A stretch of 64,000 nt of DNA from an uncultured Clostridia bacterium (lineage in GTDB: Bacteria; Bacillota; Clostridia; Lachnospirales; Anaerotignaceae). This document shows positions 1 to 8,442 of this stretch, one piece after another. The DNA lies in the NCBI GenBank assembly GCA_902477755.1, contig CABSIK010000003.1, forward strand, positions 124,001 through 188,000. The letters are read 5' to 3'. Position 1 is the stretch's first letter; each line of letters begins with the position of its first letter. Below the pieces are notes generated by a model. That model did no database searches, was not told the origin of the DNA, and saw only the letters and a program-made list of their open reading frames with translations. Made by a program: the position numbers and the translations under genes.

Positions 1-478
1 TATGTCCAGTCCATTATGGAACTCTGCTTTCTCCAAAAGGGGATTTTCCCGTTCTCCGCAGGAAGAAGTGATAATCCCCTCTGCCGGATTACAAAAGCCT
101 TCTGTTTTCGGTGCAAAAACCACCTGCGCCACCGGACTAGGGTCCTTCTGTTTCCGGGCCGTATGTATCTTCTTTCAATGCAGGCAGTGCCACATCTTTT
201 TCCTGCAAAAATACCGTCAGTCGTTCCCCTGCCGCCTGAATTTTTTCCAAGGGCATTTCGTATGCAATGGTATCCTTTACCTGCTGGGTGAGCTTTTCTG
301 CCGTTTCCGAATGAAACAAAGAGACCAGAAGCACGCCACCCGCCAAAATCACTGTCACATACAAACGAAACAGAAACAATTCTTTGCTCTTTGGGGTATT
401 TTTCGGCTTTGCAGACATACTTCCCCCCATATATTGCCGCAGTTCCTCCCTGCGTTTTCTCCAGTCTTTTTCCCTCAT
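1..478 (-). pseudogene. Membrane-anchored M23 family metallopeptidase, frameshifted and cut by the window edge
   Basis: The reading frame opens at the ATG at 478, preceded by AGGAGGGG at good spacing. It encodes a basic cytoplasmic segment, one membrane segment (about residues 36-54, LYVTVILAGGVLLVSLF) and an extracytoplasmic stretch, then stops at a TAG at 137-139 (113 residues). In the +1 frame the sequence continues without a stop to the window edge and contains the start of a LytM/M23 domain: GIITSSCGERENP followed by FHNGLDI, which carries the first zinc-binding His. Removing one C from the CCC before TAG fuses the two frames smoothly. The gene is therefore a real one-base frameshift, an assembly error, or a +1 recoding site. 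Family members with one membrane segment are cell-wall endopeptidases or sporulation proteins such as SpoIIQ and SpoIVFA; which applies here cannot be told. Confidence 0.72.
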
Positions 479-537
479 GCAAAATCCCCTCCTGTACCAA
501 ATTATATGGTCAGGAGGGGACAAATATGTGCTTCGTT

Positions 538-2100
538 TTATTTGATTTTTGTATTCTTGCCCATTTCTCCCTTTTTGCCCTCAGGCTCTGTCCACAAGGG
601 GAAACGGTCGATAAATGTGGCACCTTCACCACGTTTGCTTTCTACAAGGATAGCGCCATCATGGCTATTGACAATCCATTTTGCAATGGAAAGTCCAAGT
701 CCAGTACCGGAAATCTCCTTATTTCTAGATTTATCTTCCCGATAAAAACGGTCAAAGATCTTAGACTGTTCTTCTTCGGCGATACCCATACCATCATCCG
801 CAACGGAAACATAGGCGTATTTCTTATCCTTCCAGACTTTGATATGTATCTTGCCGCCATCGGTGGTATACTTCAGAGCATTTTCCCCATGTATCCACAA
901 AAGCTGCTTGATAAGATCACTGTCGCCGTTGATTTCCACCTGTTCCGCTTCCTCATAAGTAATCTGACGATCCTTCTGCAGCAATTCCAACTCCTTGACG
1001 ATTTCCTGTGCCACATCATTCAGACACATGCGCTCACGTTTTGCATGCATACGGTTCTGATCGCTTTTTGCCAAAAACAGCAGATTATTGATAAGCTCTT
1101 TCATATGCTCTGTTTCACCCAGAATAGAATCAATAGATTCCTGCAATACATCGGGATTGCTTTTTCCCCAACGATTGATGAGGCTGGCATATCCCTGAAT
1201 AACAGAAATGGGCGTCCGCAGTTCATGAGAAGCATCAGACACAAACTGATTCTGTCTGTGGAAGGCCTTCTCCAATCGGTCAATCATAGAGTTGAAAGTG
1301 ATGGTCAATTCCTTCATTTCATCATCAGGCCCATCCAAATCAATGCGCTGGGTCAAGTCCTGAATACTGATGCGTTCTGCCGTTGTACGGATTTGTTCCA
1401 TGGGTTTGAGCACACGACGGCTGATATAGCGTCCTGCCAGAAAAGCGCAGAATATACCAATGAAATCCGCAATGATCATCTTCCATAAAAATGTCTGAAG
1501 GAAATACTGATTGCCATTGAGCTGTTTGAAGGCCTGAATCTGGTATTTATCACCATCAATCTTATACTGGGTTGTCAAAAGTATAAACTTCTGATTATTG
1601 GGGCCCTCCAGAATGAACTCCTGCCGATCCACACCCAATTCTTTCAGCGAACGGATGTAATAGTCTGTTTTAGGTTCCTGATTTCTTTCATCTTCCTTAT
1701 TCCAAAAACTGTCCAGCATATTCTGTGCTTCTGCCACATTGCCAATGGGCTGAGGCGGCTGCTTAATAAACGAAGGGATATCCCCTACATGGCTGTTGAA
1801 GCCCTTGTTTTCCGAAAAGCTGAATACACTGACTTCTACATATTTGTTGTCCAGCAGATCTGCCAAAGTCTCATTTGTCAGTTCTCCACCGTTTTCCAAA
1901 AACTGCTCAATATTCACTATGGTGGTTTCTAGCTGCTTGCGCACGTTATTCTGCTCCAAAATAGTGATATTCACAAAGAAAAATACACTCAGCAGCAACA
2001 ACGAAAAAGAGAATATCCCACCATAGATAAGGGTAATCCTCTTTGCAATGGCAAGATTCTGAAATCTGCCAAATAATGATTTCTTATTCGTCTTTGACAT
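538..2100 (-). CDS. Two-component sensor histidine kinase (ArlS-like)
   Basis: Membrane sensor kinase of 520 residues. It has TM1 at about 22-44, an extracytoplasmic sensor region of about 160 residues, TM2 at about 207-223 and a HAMP linker after it. The dimerization helix carries the phosphoacceptor His at 292 (SHELRTP). The ATPase domain has an N box around GENALKYT (400-412), G1 DDGMGI (435-440) and G2 GTGLGL (465-470). The start ATG overlaps the end of the response regulator gene by 17 bases and has a GGAG upstream, so the pair is translationally coupled and must form one system. The signal and regulon are unknown. The N box has GENA where DNA is usual, but the key Asn is kept. Confidence 0.93.
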   Translation of the reverse strand: MSKTNKKSLFGRFQNLAIAKRITLIYGGIFSFSLLLLSVFFFVNITILEQNNVRKQLETTIVNIEQFLENGGELTNETLADLLDNKYVEVSVFSFSENKGFNSHVGDIPSFIKQPPQPIGNVAEAQNMLDSFWNKEDERNQEPKTDYYIRSLKELGVDRQEFILEGPNNQKFILLTTQYKIDGDKYQIQAFKQLNGNQYFLQTFLWKMIIADFIGIFCAFLAGRYISRRVLKPMEQIRTTAERISIQDLTQRIDLDGPDDEMKELTITFNSMIDRLEKAFHRQNQFVSDASHELRTPISVIQGYASLINRWGKSNPDVLQESIDSILGETEHMKELINNLLFLAKSDQNRMHAKRERMCLNDVAQEIVKELELLQKDRQITYEEAEQVEINGDSDLIKQLLWIHGENALKYTTDGGKIHIKVWKDKKYAYVSVADDGMGIAEEEQSKIFDRFYREDKSRNKEISGTGLGLSIAKWIVNSHDGAILVESKRGEGATFIDRFPLWTEPEGKKGEMGKNTKIK

Positions 2101-2767
2101 AGTATCCTACTCCTCGAATGGTATGAATATATTTTATGCCAAACGCTTCGTCAATCTTGGAGCGCAAATAACGGATGTATACATCCACCACATTGGTTTC
2201 CCCAATATAGCTGTAACCCCATACCTCGTTGAGAATCTGCTCTCTGGAAAGGACAATGTTCTTATTCTGCACAAGGTACAGCAAAAGCTCATATTCCTTT
2301 TTCGTCAGGTCTACAACGGTTCCATTGACGGTTACCATGCGTTTATCCGTATCAATTTCCAGCCCCTGCACTTCCAGAATAACTTTCTTCGCGCCGCCTG
2401 CATGGGCATGTTTGAACGCCACACGCATACGCGCCAGCAATTCTTCAATGGCAAAGGGCTTTGTCAGATAATCATCCGCGCCGCTGTCCAGCCCTGCAAC
2501 TTTGTCCATGGTTTCATCTTTTGCCGTGAGCATGATGATAGGCACATTGGAAAATTTCCGCACTCTGCGGCAGATTTCAATACCTGTCAGTCCAGGCAGC
2601 ATCACATCCAGAAGAATCATGTCATAATTTCCTTCTGTTACCATTTGCAGACCTTCTCTGCCATCATGGCAGACTGTCACATCATATCCTTCATAACGCA
2701 GTTCCAGCTCCACAAAACGTGCCAGCTTCACTTCGTCCTCTATGAGAATGATCTTTTTCCTTTCCAT
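2084..2767 (-). CDS. OmpR/PhoB-family response regulator
   Basis: A 227-residue DNA-binding regulator. The receiver domain (about 1-118) has the acidic pocket EDE at 10-12, phosphoacceptor Asp54 in LLDVMLPG, Thr81 and Lys103 in LTKPF. A winged-helix domain (about 130-227) follows, ending in the usual RGVGYYV motif. The ATG at 2767 follows GGAGGG. It is the first gene of a two-gene operon with the histidine kinase, behind a sigma-A-like promoter. The layout is that of ArlR and CsrR relatives; the target genes cannot be told from sequence. Confidence 0.95.
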   Translation of the reverse strand: MERKKIILIEDEVKLARFVELELRYEGYDVTVCHDGREGLQMVTEGNYDMILLDVMLPGLTGIEICRRVRKFSNVPIIMLTAKDETMDKVAGLDSGADDYLTKPFAIEELLARMRVAFKHAHAGGAKKVILEVQGLEIDTDKRMVTVNGTVVDLTKKEYELLLYLVQNKNIVLSREQILNEVWGYSYIGETNVVDVYIRYLRSKIDEAFGIKYIHTIRGVGYYVKDE

Positions 2768-2801
2768 AAACGCCCTCCGTTCTAAACTATACCATATTTA
2801 C

Positions 2802-2830
2802 ATTATACCAATAGAATTGTTTTTTGTCTT
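2802..2830 (-). promoter_or_regulatory. Sigma-A promoter of the two-component operon
   Basis: On the minus strand an AAGACA -35 box (2825-2830) lies 17 bases from a perfect TATAAT (2802-2807) with a TGG extended -10. It is about 35 bases upstream of the response regulator start. Confidence 0.6.
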
Positions 2831-3031
2831 AAAAAACTATTGTATATATTACTTCTTAAATAACCCTTGTATCCGCATTAAAATATCATTAAATTCCAAT
2901 GTTGCAAAAAAACACCTTTCCCTTTCCGGCAAAATTCTGGTATAATAAAAAGCAGAAAAGGGCGGCGGTAGATTCCACCGCCTTCTTTTGCGAACATACA
3001 GCATCATAATCAAACAGGAGGTTTTTATCCC

Positions 3032-4054
3032 ATGAAAAAAGCACTTTCCCTTCTGCTCTGTGCGGTACTGTCTCTTTCCGTGCTCAGTGCCTGCGGCGGC
3101 AGCACACAAAATACCACAGAGGAAACCGCAGAAACAGAAATCCGTCTGGATGCCTGCGGCTTGGCATACACCATCCCCCAGAGCTGGACAACGGAAGAAA
3201 ATGTAAATCTGATTCCTACATCCTACGCACAGCCGGAAAGCAGCGTTTATGCTGTTGTCCGCTATGACTATGTACCGGACGAAAATATGGATGCCCTCAA
3301 TGACATGTCCTCTACTGTTCCTGTAGACGATCTGATGGCACCTCTGGTAGAATTTCTTGTAGTAAGAGATGGACAGGAAACTTCCGACGCCGCTGTGGCG
3401 GAATTCAACAAGTTCAACGAAAAAAAGGAACTGCCCAAACAGGACGGATTCCGCTTCTATTTCCTGACAGACTCTTCCACAGGCATTGACCATCTTTCTA
3501 AAGAAGCTCAGGATGTTTACAATTCTCTGGCTGAAGACCTGCCCACACTTTACAAAAGTGTAGAAACATTCCAGCCCGACGAAGCATCTGTTGCAGAACA
3601 GGCTGCTCAGCAGGGTGAACTGTTCGGTTTCATCTCCACAGATCTGGAAGGCAATGCCATTGACAGCAGCATCTTCGCTGACTATGACTTGACAGCAGTA
3701 AACTTCTTCGCTTCCTACAGCTATCCTGACATCAACGAACTGAAGGAACTGGAAAGTTACTATCAGACATTGCAGGCAGAATACCCCAATGTAAACTTTG
3801 TACAGGTCATCATTGACACCCCTGGAAACGAAGCAGAAGCCAAAATTCTGGCAGCTTACGAAGAAAACGGTGTTACTTTCACCGGCATCATGCCCGACAA
3901 AGCCATGGCAAGCTGGATCGTGGACAATCTGAAAGGTCTGCCTACAACAATCTTCATTGACAAAGACGGTCGTATTCAGGGAGACCGCATCGAAGGCAAA
4001 CAGACTGCTGATGCATATCTGGAAGCCACAAAAGAAGTGCTGGACAACCTTTGA
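3032..4054 (+). CDS. Lipoprotein with a C-terminal thioredoxin-fold domain
   Basis: The 340-residue product starts with a lipoprotein signal peptide whose lipobox is LSAC at 18-21, followed by CGG and a Thr/Glu-rich linker, so it should be anchored outside the membrane. An unrecognised domain fills the first two thirds. From about residue 215 the sequence looks like a TlpA/AhpC thioredoxin fold: a VNFFASYSYPDINEL strand-turn-helix, then LPTTIFIDKDG with the cis-Pro. The place where a CxxC should be reads SYSYP, so it has no redox-active pair and is probably structural or ligand-binding. RBS AGGAGG is at 3016-3021. It stands alone, with a TGGTATAAT extended -10 at 2938-2946 upstream and a terminator downstream. 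Confidence 0.8.
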   Translation: MKKALSLLLCAVLSLSVLSACGGSTQNTTEETAETEIRLDACGLAYTIPQSWTTEENVNLIPTSYAQPESSVYAVVRYDYVPDENMDALNDMSSTVPVDDLMAPLVEFLVVRDGQETSDAAVAEFNKFNEKKELPKQDGFRFYFLTDSSTGIDHLSKEAQDVYNSLAEDLPTLYKSVETFQPDEASVAEQAAQQGELFGFISTDLEGNAIDSSIFADYDLTAVNFFASYSYPDINELKELESYYQTLQAEYPNVNFVQVIIDTPGNEAEAKILAAYEENGVTFTGIMPDKAMASWIVDNLKGLPTTIFIDKDGRIQGDRIEGKQTADAYLEATKEVLDNL

Positions 4055-4065
4055 TATCAAAAAGC

Positions 4066-4103
4066 AAAGAAAAGTCATGTATCCCATGGCTTTTCTTTTT
4101 TTT
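4066..4103 (+). terminator. Intrinsic terminator after the lipoprotein gene
   Basis: A 14-bp stem (4066-4079 with 4085-4098, one G-T pair) with a five-base loop runs into a T tract. Confidence 0.85.
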
Positions 4104-4108
4104 GCAGC

Positions 4109-4156
4109 AAAAAACAAAGCAGTGATTTCCAAATACGAAAATCACTGCCCTTTTTT
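4109..4156. terminator. Second, bidirectional terminator between convergent genes
   Basis: A 10-bp stem (4119-4128 with 4139-4148) has an A-rich left flank and a T6 right flank. It can serve both the plus-strand lipoprotein gene and the minus-strand CNNM/CorC gene that ends inside it. Confidence 0.7.
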
Positions 4157-5438
4157 ATTCTTCTGTGTCTGTTTCCTGTTCTGTATGGGGTATTTTATAA
4201 ATACGCAATTTGCCGATACGGTTCTTTTCCATATCTTCCACCACAATACGCAGACCGTCTGTTTCGATTTCCTCGCCATCTTTGGGGAAGTTGCCCAGTA
4301 CCAGCAGTACATATCCGGCAATGGTATCCACTTCCTCGCTGACAAGTTCGCTGCCGATCATTTCGTTCAGATCTTCCAGACGGGTGCTGCCGTCTACTAC
4401 AAACTCATCCTCTTTGACAACTTCGATGTCTTCTTCTTCATCGTCAAATTCGTCCTCGATTTCCCCAACGATTTCTTCTACCACGTCCTCCATCGTCAGC
4501 AGACCTGCTGTACCGCCGTATTCATCCAGTACAATAGCCACTGCCAGATGGTCATCACGCATCTGGGCAAAAAGCTGTGCCAGCGGTTTGCTTTCATAGG
4601 TAAAGAAAGGTTCACGCATATATTTTGCCGGTGTAAAGTCCTCCTGATCTGCCAGAAACACGTCTTTTACATACAGGACACCAACAATGTTGTCCAAATC
4701 TTCTTCATACACAGGTACACGGGAAAAACCTTCCTCCCGTACCACTTCTACAAATTCCGCATAAGTAGCTTCGGTGCTCACAGCCAAAATATCCGTTCTG
4801 GGTGTCATGGCATCCCTTGCTTTGGCATCACCAAAGTTTACCACATTATCCATCATGGTGCGTTCTTCCATTTCCAGTACGCCTTCTTCATGGCTCACAT
4901 TCAGAATGGTGCGCAGTTCCGCTTCCGTAATCAGCGGTGCTCTTTCCTTGGAATTGCACCCCATCATTTTCGCAAATGTACCTGTGACCACATTCAAAAC
5001 CGCTACTACTGGCGTGAAAATGAAATCAAAGAACGCAATGAGATTAACAACGATCAACGCCACTTTTTCCGCTTTCTGGGCGGCAATGGTCTTGGGTGTG
5101 ATTTCACCGAAGATCAAAATGATGACTGTGATCACTGCTGTTGCGACACCTGCGCCACTGCCTGCGTCGCCGTTGAAAATCTGGATAGCCAATGCTGTTG
5201 TCAGTGCAGATGCACCGTTGTTTACCAGGTTATTGCCAACCAAAATAGAGCTTAAAAGTTTGCTGGGATTATCCAGCAGCCTTTGAATCTTATCTGCGTT
5301 TTTGATTTTTTCATCCACCATATTCCGCAGCCGAATCCTGCTCAATGAAGTCAAAGCCGTTTCAGACGCTGAAAAAAACGCCGAACCGCATATCAGCAAT
5401 ATCAAAATCCCGATCAACACCGGACTGCCTCCGTCCAC
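4155..5438 (-). CDS. CNNM/CorC (HlyC) family transporter-associated protein
   Basis: Membrane protein of about 427 residues. It has an N-terminal DUF21/CNNM domain with hydrophobic segments and the family motif GEITPKT, a pair of CBS domains (two TEATYAEF/PAKYMREP-type repeats) and a C-terminal CorC_HlyC domain (VDGSTRLEDLNE). The family is linked to Mg2+ or Co2+ efflux and Mg2+ homeostasis; haemolysin is only a historical name. Two in-frame GTG codons lie at 5447 and 5438. AGGAG (5449-5453) is only one base from the first and ten from the second, so 5438 is chosen. The gene has its own promoter inside the end of the ABC-F gene. Confidence 0.9.
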   Translation of the reverse strand: MDGGSPVLIGILILLICGSAFFSASETALTSLSRIRLRNMVDEKIKNADKIQRLLDNPSKLLSSILVGNNLVNNGASALTTALAIQIFNGDAGSGAGVATAVITVIILIFGEITPKTIAAQKAEKVALIVVNLIAFFDFIFTPVVAVLNVVTGTFAKMMGCNSKERAPLITEAELRTILNVSHEEGVLEMEERTMMDNVVNFGDAKARDAMTPRTDILAVSTEATYAEFVEVVREEGFSRVPVYEEDLDNIVGVLYVKDVFLADQEDFTPAKYMREPFFTYESKPLAQLFAQMRDDHLAVAIVLDEYGGTAGLLTMEDVVEEIVGEIEDEFDDEEEDIEVVKEDEFVVDGSTRLEDLNEMIGSELVSEEVDTIAGYVLLVLGNFPKDGEEIETDGLRIVVEDMEKNRIGKLRIYKIPHTEQETDTEE

Positions 5439-5494
5439 AAAAATCACTCTCCTAAAAAATACATAGTTCCTTCTTTTTTACAACTGAATATCTT

Positions 5495-5524
5495 ATTATA
5501 ACAGAAAATCCTGATTCTTTGCAA
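5495..5524 (-). promoter_or_regulatory. Promoter of the CNNM/CorC gene
   Basis: TTGCAA (5519-5524), 18 bases, then a perfect TATAAT (5495-5500) with TGT before it. It overlaps the 3' end of the upstream gene. Confidence 0.65.
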
Positions 5525-5525
5525 G

Positions 5526-7439
5526 TTACGCCATTTCCTGACGGTTTTTCTCGATTTCCTCTGCCAATTCGCTCAATTCCATCCAGCGTTCCATCCGTTC
5601 TTCCAGCTTTTCTTCTGTGGCTGTTTTTTCATCGGAAAGTTCCTGCAAACGCATGTAATCTGTGGTGCATGCCGCCATTTCTGCCTCCAGTGCCGCAATT
5701 TTATCTTCCAAAGCAGCAATTTCGTCACCGATGGCATCGTATTCTCGCTGGTCTTTATAAGACATTTTCAGCAGTTTCTTTTCCGCTTTCCGTTCCACAG
5801 GGGCTTCTTTTTTCACAGAAACACTCTGGCTTTCCACAGGCTGTTCCTTCAGATAAGCGTTTCTAAAATCAGTGTAACCGCCTTCATACTGCTTAATACG
5901 ACCATTGCCAAGGAATGCGAAAATTCTCCCCATGGTTTTATCCAAGAAATAACGGTCATGGGATACGGCTACCACTGCCCCCTGAAAATGATCCAGATAG
6001 TCCTCCAGAATCATGAGAGTTTCGATATCCAAATCGTTGGTAGGTTCGTCCAGGAACAGAATGTTCGGCGCTTCCATGAGGACTTTCGCCAGATACAGAC
6101 GCCGTTTTTCCCCACCGGAAAGCATGGAAATGGGCCCTCTCTGCATGGGAACAGGGAACAGGAATTTTTCCAGCAGCTGAGAAGCGGAAAGTCTGCCGTC
6201 TACCGTAGGCACATACTCTGCCACATCCCGGATATAATCCAGCACTCGCTGATTTTCATCCCATTCTTCATTCTCCTGGGCGAATACGCCAATTTTTACC
6301 GTTTCCCCTCTTGTGACTGTGCCGCTGTCCGGCTGAAGCTGTCCTGTCATCATTTTCAGCAGTGTGGTTTTACCGCAGCCGTTGTTGCCGGTGATGCCCA
6401 CACGGTCATTCCGCAGGATGATATAACTGAAATCATGGATATATTCCACACCGTTATAGCCTTTGCAGACATGTTCCAGTTCAATGGTCTTTTTCCCTAG
6501 GCGGCTGTTGACGGAAGAAATGTCTACACTTTGTTTTTCCTCCGGCGCCCGAATGGCAGACACTTCCTCAAACCGCTGGAGACGGGCTTTCTGTTTGGTG
6601 GAACGCGCCTGTGCTCCACGGCGCACCCATTCCAGTTCGTTCCGCAGGAAATTCTGACGCTTTTTCTCCTCAGAAAGAAGCCGTTCTTCCCGTTCCGCTT
6701 TCATTTCCAGATATTTTGTAAAGTTTGCCTGATAGGTATAAATCTTCCCTTTTTCCAGTTCCAGCATACGGTTTGCTACGCGGTCTAAGAAATAACGGTC
6801 GTGAGTTACCATCAAAAGGGCTTTGGAGTATTTTTCCAGATGTTTTTCCAGCCATTCCACAGTGTCATTGTCAATGTGGTTGGTAGGTTCGTCCAGAATC
6901 AGCAAATCCACTGGCGCAATGAGTGCCGCCGCCAGTGCCACACGTTTCCGCTGACCGCCGGAAAGGGTTTCTACAGGCTGGGAAAAATCAGAAATGCCCA
7001 GACGAGTCAGAATGTTTTTGGCTTCGCTTTCCAAAGACCATGCTTCTGCCTTGTCCATTTTTTCGGAAAGCTGTGCCGCCTGTTTTGTCAATTTCTCATC
7101 GGTAGGATTTGTTTCCAACGCCTTCATGGTGCTTTCGTATTCACGCACCAATGCCATCACCGGGTTATCCCCATAAAAAACTTGTTCCAGCACAGTGGTT
7201 CCAGGACGGAACACTGGGGACTGGGGCAGATAACCCATACGCATACCGTTCATGGTGATGATTTCCCCACTGTCCGCCTGATTCACCCCTGCGACGATCT
7301 TCAGCAGGGTGGATTTCCCTGTACCATTGACACCTACCACACCGATTTTATCCCCTTCGTGGATGCTGAAGGAAATATCGTCAAAAATCACTCTTGTACC
7401 ATAACTTTTGCGGATATTCTCCGCTGTCAGTAAAACCAT
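5526..7439 (-). CDS. ABC-F family ATPase (Uup-like)
   Basis: A 637-residue soluble protein with two ABC ATPase domains and no membrane segment. The first Walker A GVNGTGKST is at 36-44; the second, GNNGCGKTT, is near 355. Both signature motifs are present (LSGGQRKR, LSGGEKRR), with two Walker B LDEPTN sites. The linker between the domains carries WVRRGAQARSTKQKAR, typical of the Uup/EttA ribosome-associated group. The last 80 residues form an acidic coiled coil, as in Uup. ABC-F proteins act on stalled or structured ribosomes and some give antibiotic resistance; this arrangement fits a housekeeping Uup rather than an Msr/Vga resistance factor. AGAGGG precedes the ATG at 7439. Confidence 0.92.
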   Translation of the reverse strand: MVLLTAENIRKSYGTRVIFDDISFSIHEGDKIGVVGVNGTGKSTLLKIVAGVNQADSGEIITMNGMRMGYLPQSPVFRPGTTVLEQVFYGDNPVMALVREYESTMKALETNPTDEKLTKQAAQLSEKMDKAEAWSLESEAKNILTRLGISDFSQPVETLSGGQRKRVALAAALIAPVDLLILDEPTNHIDNDTVEWLEKHLEKYSKALLMVTHDRYFLDRVANRMLELEKGKIYTYQANFTKYLEMKAEREERLLSEEKKRQNFLRNELEWVRRGAQARSTKQKARLQRFEEVSAIRAPEEKQSVDISSVNSRLGKKTIELEHVCKGYNGVEYIHDFSYIILRNDRVGITGNNGCGKTTLLKMMTGQLQPDSGTVTRGETVKIGVFAQENEEWDENQRVLDYIRDVAEYVPTVDGRLSASQLLEKFLFPVPMQRGPISMLSGGEKRRLYLAKVLMEAPNILFLDEPTNDLDIETLMILEDYLDHFQGAVVAVSHDRYFLDKTMGRIFAFLGNGRIKQYEGGYTDFRNAYLKEQPVESQSVSVKKEAPVERKAEKKLLKMSYKDQREYDAIGDEIAALEDKIAALEAEMAACTTDYMRLQELSDEKTATEEKLEERMERWMELSELAEEIEKNRQEMA

Positions 7440-7484
7440 GTTATTCCCTCTTTCTATGTATCGGCTCCCTCATGGGAACCATGC

Positions 7485-7523
7485 AAAAAAGGGGCAGACC
7501 ATCCTTTTGACGCGGTCTGTCCC
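7485..7523 (-). terminator. Intrinsic terminator of the M16-lgt operon
   Basis: On the minus strand the stem GGGACAGACC / GGTCTGCCCC (7514-7523 with 7491-7500) is followed by T6 (7485-7490). It separates lgt from the downstream ABC-F gene. Confidence 0.85.
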
Positions 7524-7531
7524 GTTTACAA

Positions 7532-8428
7532 TCATTCTTCCTTTTGTTCGGTTTCCGCATTTGCCCCTTCGGTGACAGGCACCACAGCGGCTTTCTTTTT
7601 GCAGTAAACATACAGCACCACAGAGGCGATAATCAGTACTGCGGACAAAGCCTGAGAAACAGGCACATTGCCAATGCAAAGCTGGTCTGTACGCAGTCCC
7701 TCGATCCACACACGCCCTAAGGCATAGCCAAAGAAATATGTGGCGCAGACCTGCCCATTGAATTTCTTTTTCCGCTGTAAAATCAGCAGAATGACAAATA
7801 CACACAGGCTCCACATGGATTCGTATAAAAACGTAGGGTGTACCTGAATATAATCCACACCATTGACTGTCACTAGATTTTGCAGAATATCTGTGGATAC
7901 ATCAGAAGCACGCACCTGAGAAAGCTGATACCGCATAGCAAACAGGTTGTCTGTAAAACCACCGAAGGCTTCTTTATTGAAGAAGTTACCCCAGCGTCCC
8001 AACATCTGCCCCAGAATCAAAGATGGTGCCATGGTATCTGCCATAACCCAGAAATTCTTCTTTTTCACACGGCTGTAAACAATGGCTGTAAGAACACCGC
8101 CAATGATACCGCCGTAAATGGCAAGCCCACCTTCCCGGATGGCAAATATTTTTTCCGGATGCTGGCTGTAAAAATCCCAGGAAAAAATCACATAATACAG
8201 TCTTGCGCCAATGATGGAAATAATCATGGCATAAATGATAAAATCCAGATAGGTATCCGGGTTTTGTCCCGTGCGTTTGGCTTCATGAAGCGCCAACAGC
8301 ACCCCAAGAATCACACCAAGTCCAATGAAAATACCATACCAGTAAATATCCTGTCCAAATACTGTAAAAGCCGTACGGCTCAAATGGTCGATTTCGATTC
8401 CCAGATTGGGAAACCAAATTTCAGGCAT
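7532..8428 (-). CDS. lgt: Prolipoprotein diacylglyceryl transferase
   Basis: Integral membrane enzyme of 298 residues that moves diacylglycerol from phosphatidylglycerol to the lipobox Cys of prolipoproteins, the first step of lipoprotein maturation. Visible family motifs are GGLAIYGGIIGG, the essential LGRWGNFFNKEAFG loop with its Arg, and HPTFLYES near the C-terminal helices, with seven hydrophobic segments. The last 20 residues are a hydrophilic Glu-rich tail. It begins 15 bases after the M16 gene with an AGAAGGG site and is the last gene of a three-gene operon ended by a hairpin. Likely substrates in this window are the lipoproteins at 3.0, 13.2 and 50.1 kb. Confidence 0.97.
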   Translation of the reverse strand: MPEIWFPNLGIEIDHLSRTAFTVFGQDIYWYGIFIGLGVILGVLLALHEAKRTGQNPDTYLDFIIYAMIISIIGARLYYVIFSWDFYSQHPEKIFAIREGGLAIYGGIIGGVLTAIVYSRVKKKNFWVMADTMAPSLILGQMLGRWGNFFNKEAFGGFTDNLFAMRYQLSQVRASDVSTDILQNLVTVNGVDYIQVHPTFLYESMWSLCVFVILLILQRKKKFNGQVCATYFFGYALGRVWIEGLRTDQLCIGNVPVSQALSAVLIIASVVLYVYCKKKAAVVPVTEGANAETEQKEE

Positions 8429-8442
8429 AACATCCCTTCTTT

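Noticed and set aside
2849..4132. A 427-codon minus-strand frame opposite the thioredoxin-fold lipoprotein
   Set aside because: Crosses two terminators and lacks any motif, while the plus-strand frame has a signal peptide, a lipobox and a good ribosome site.
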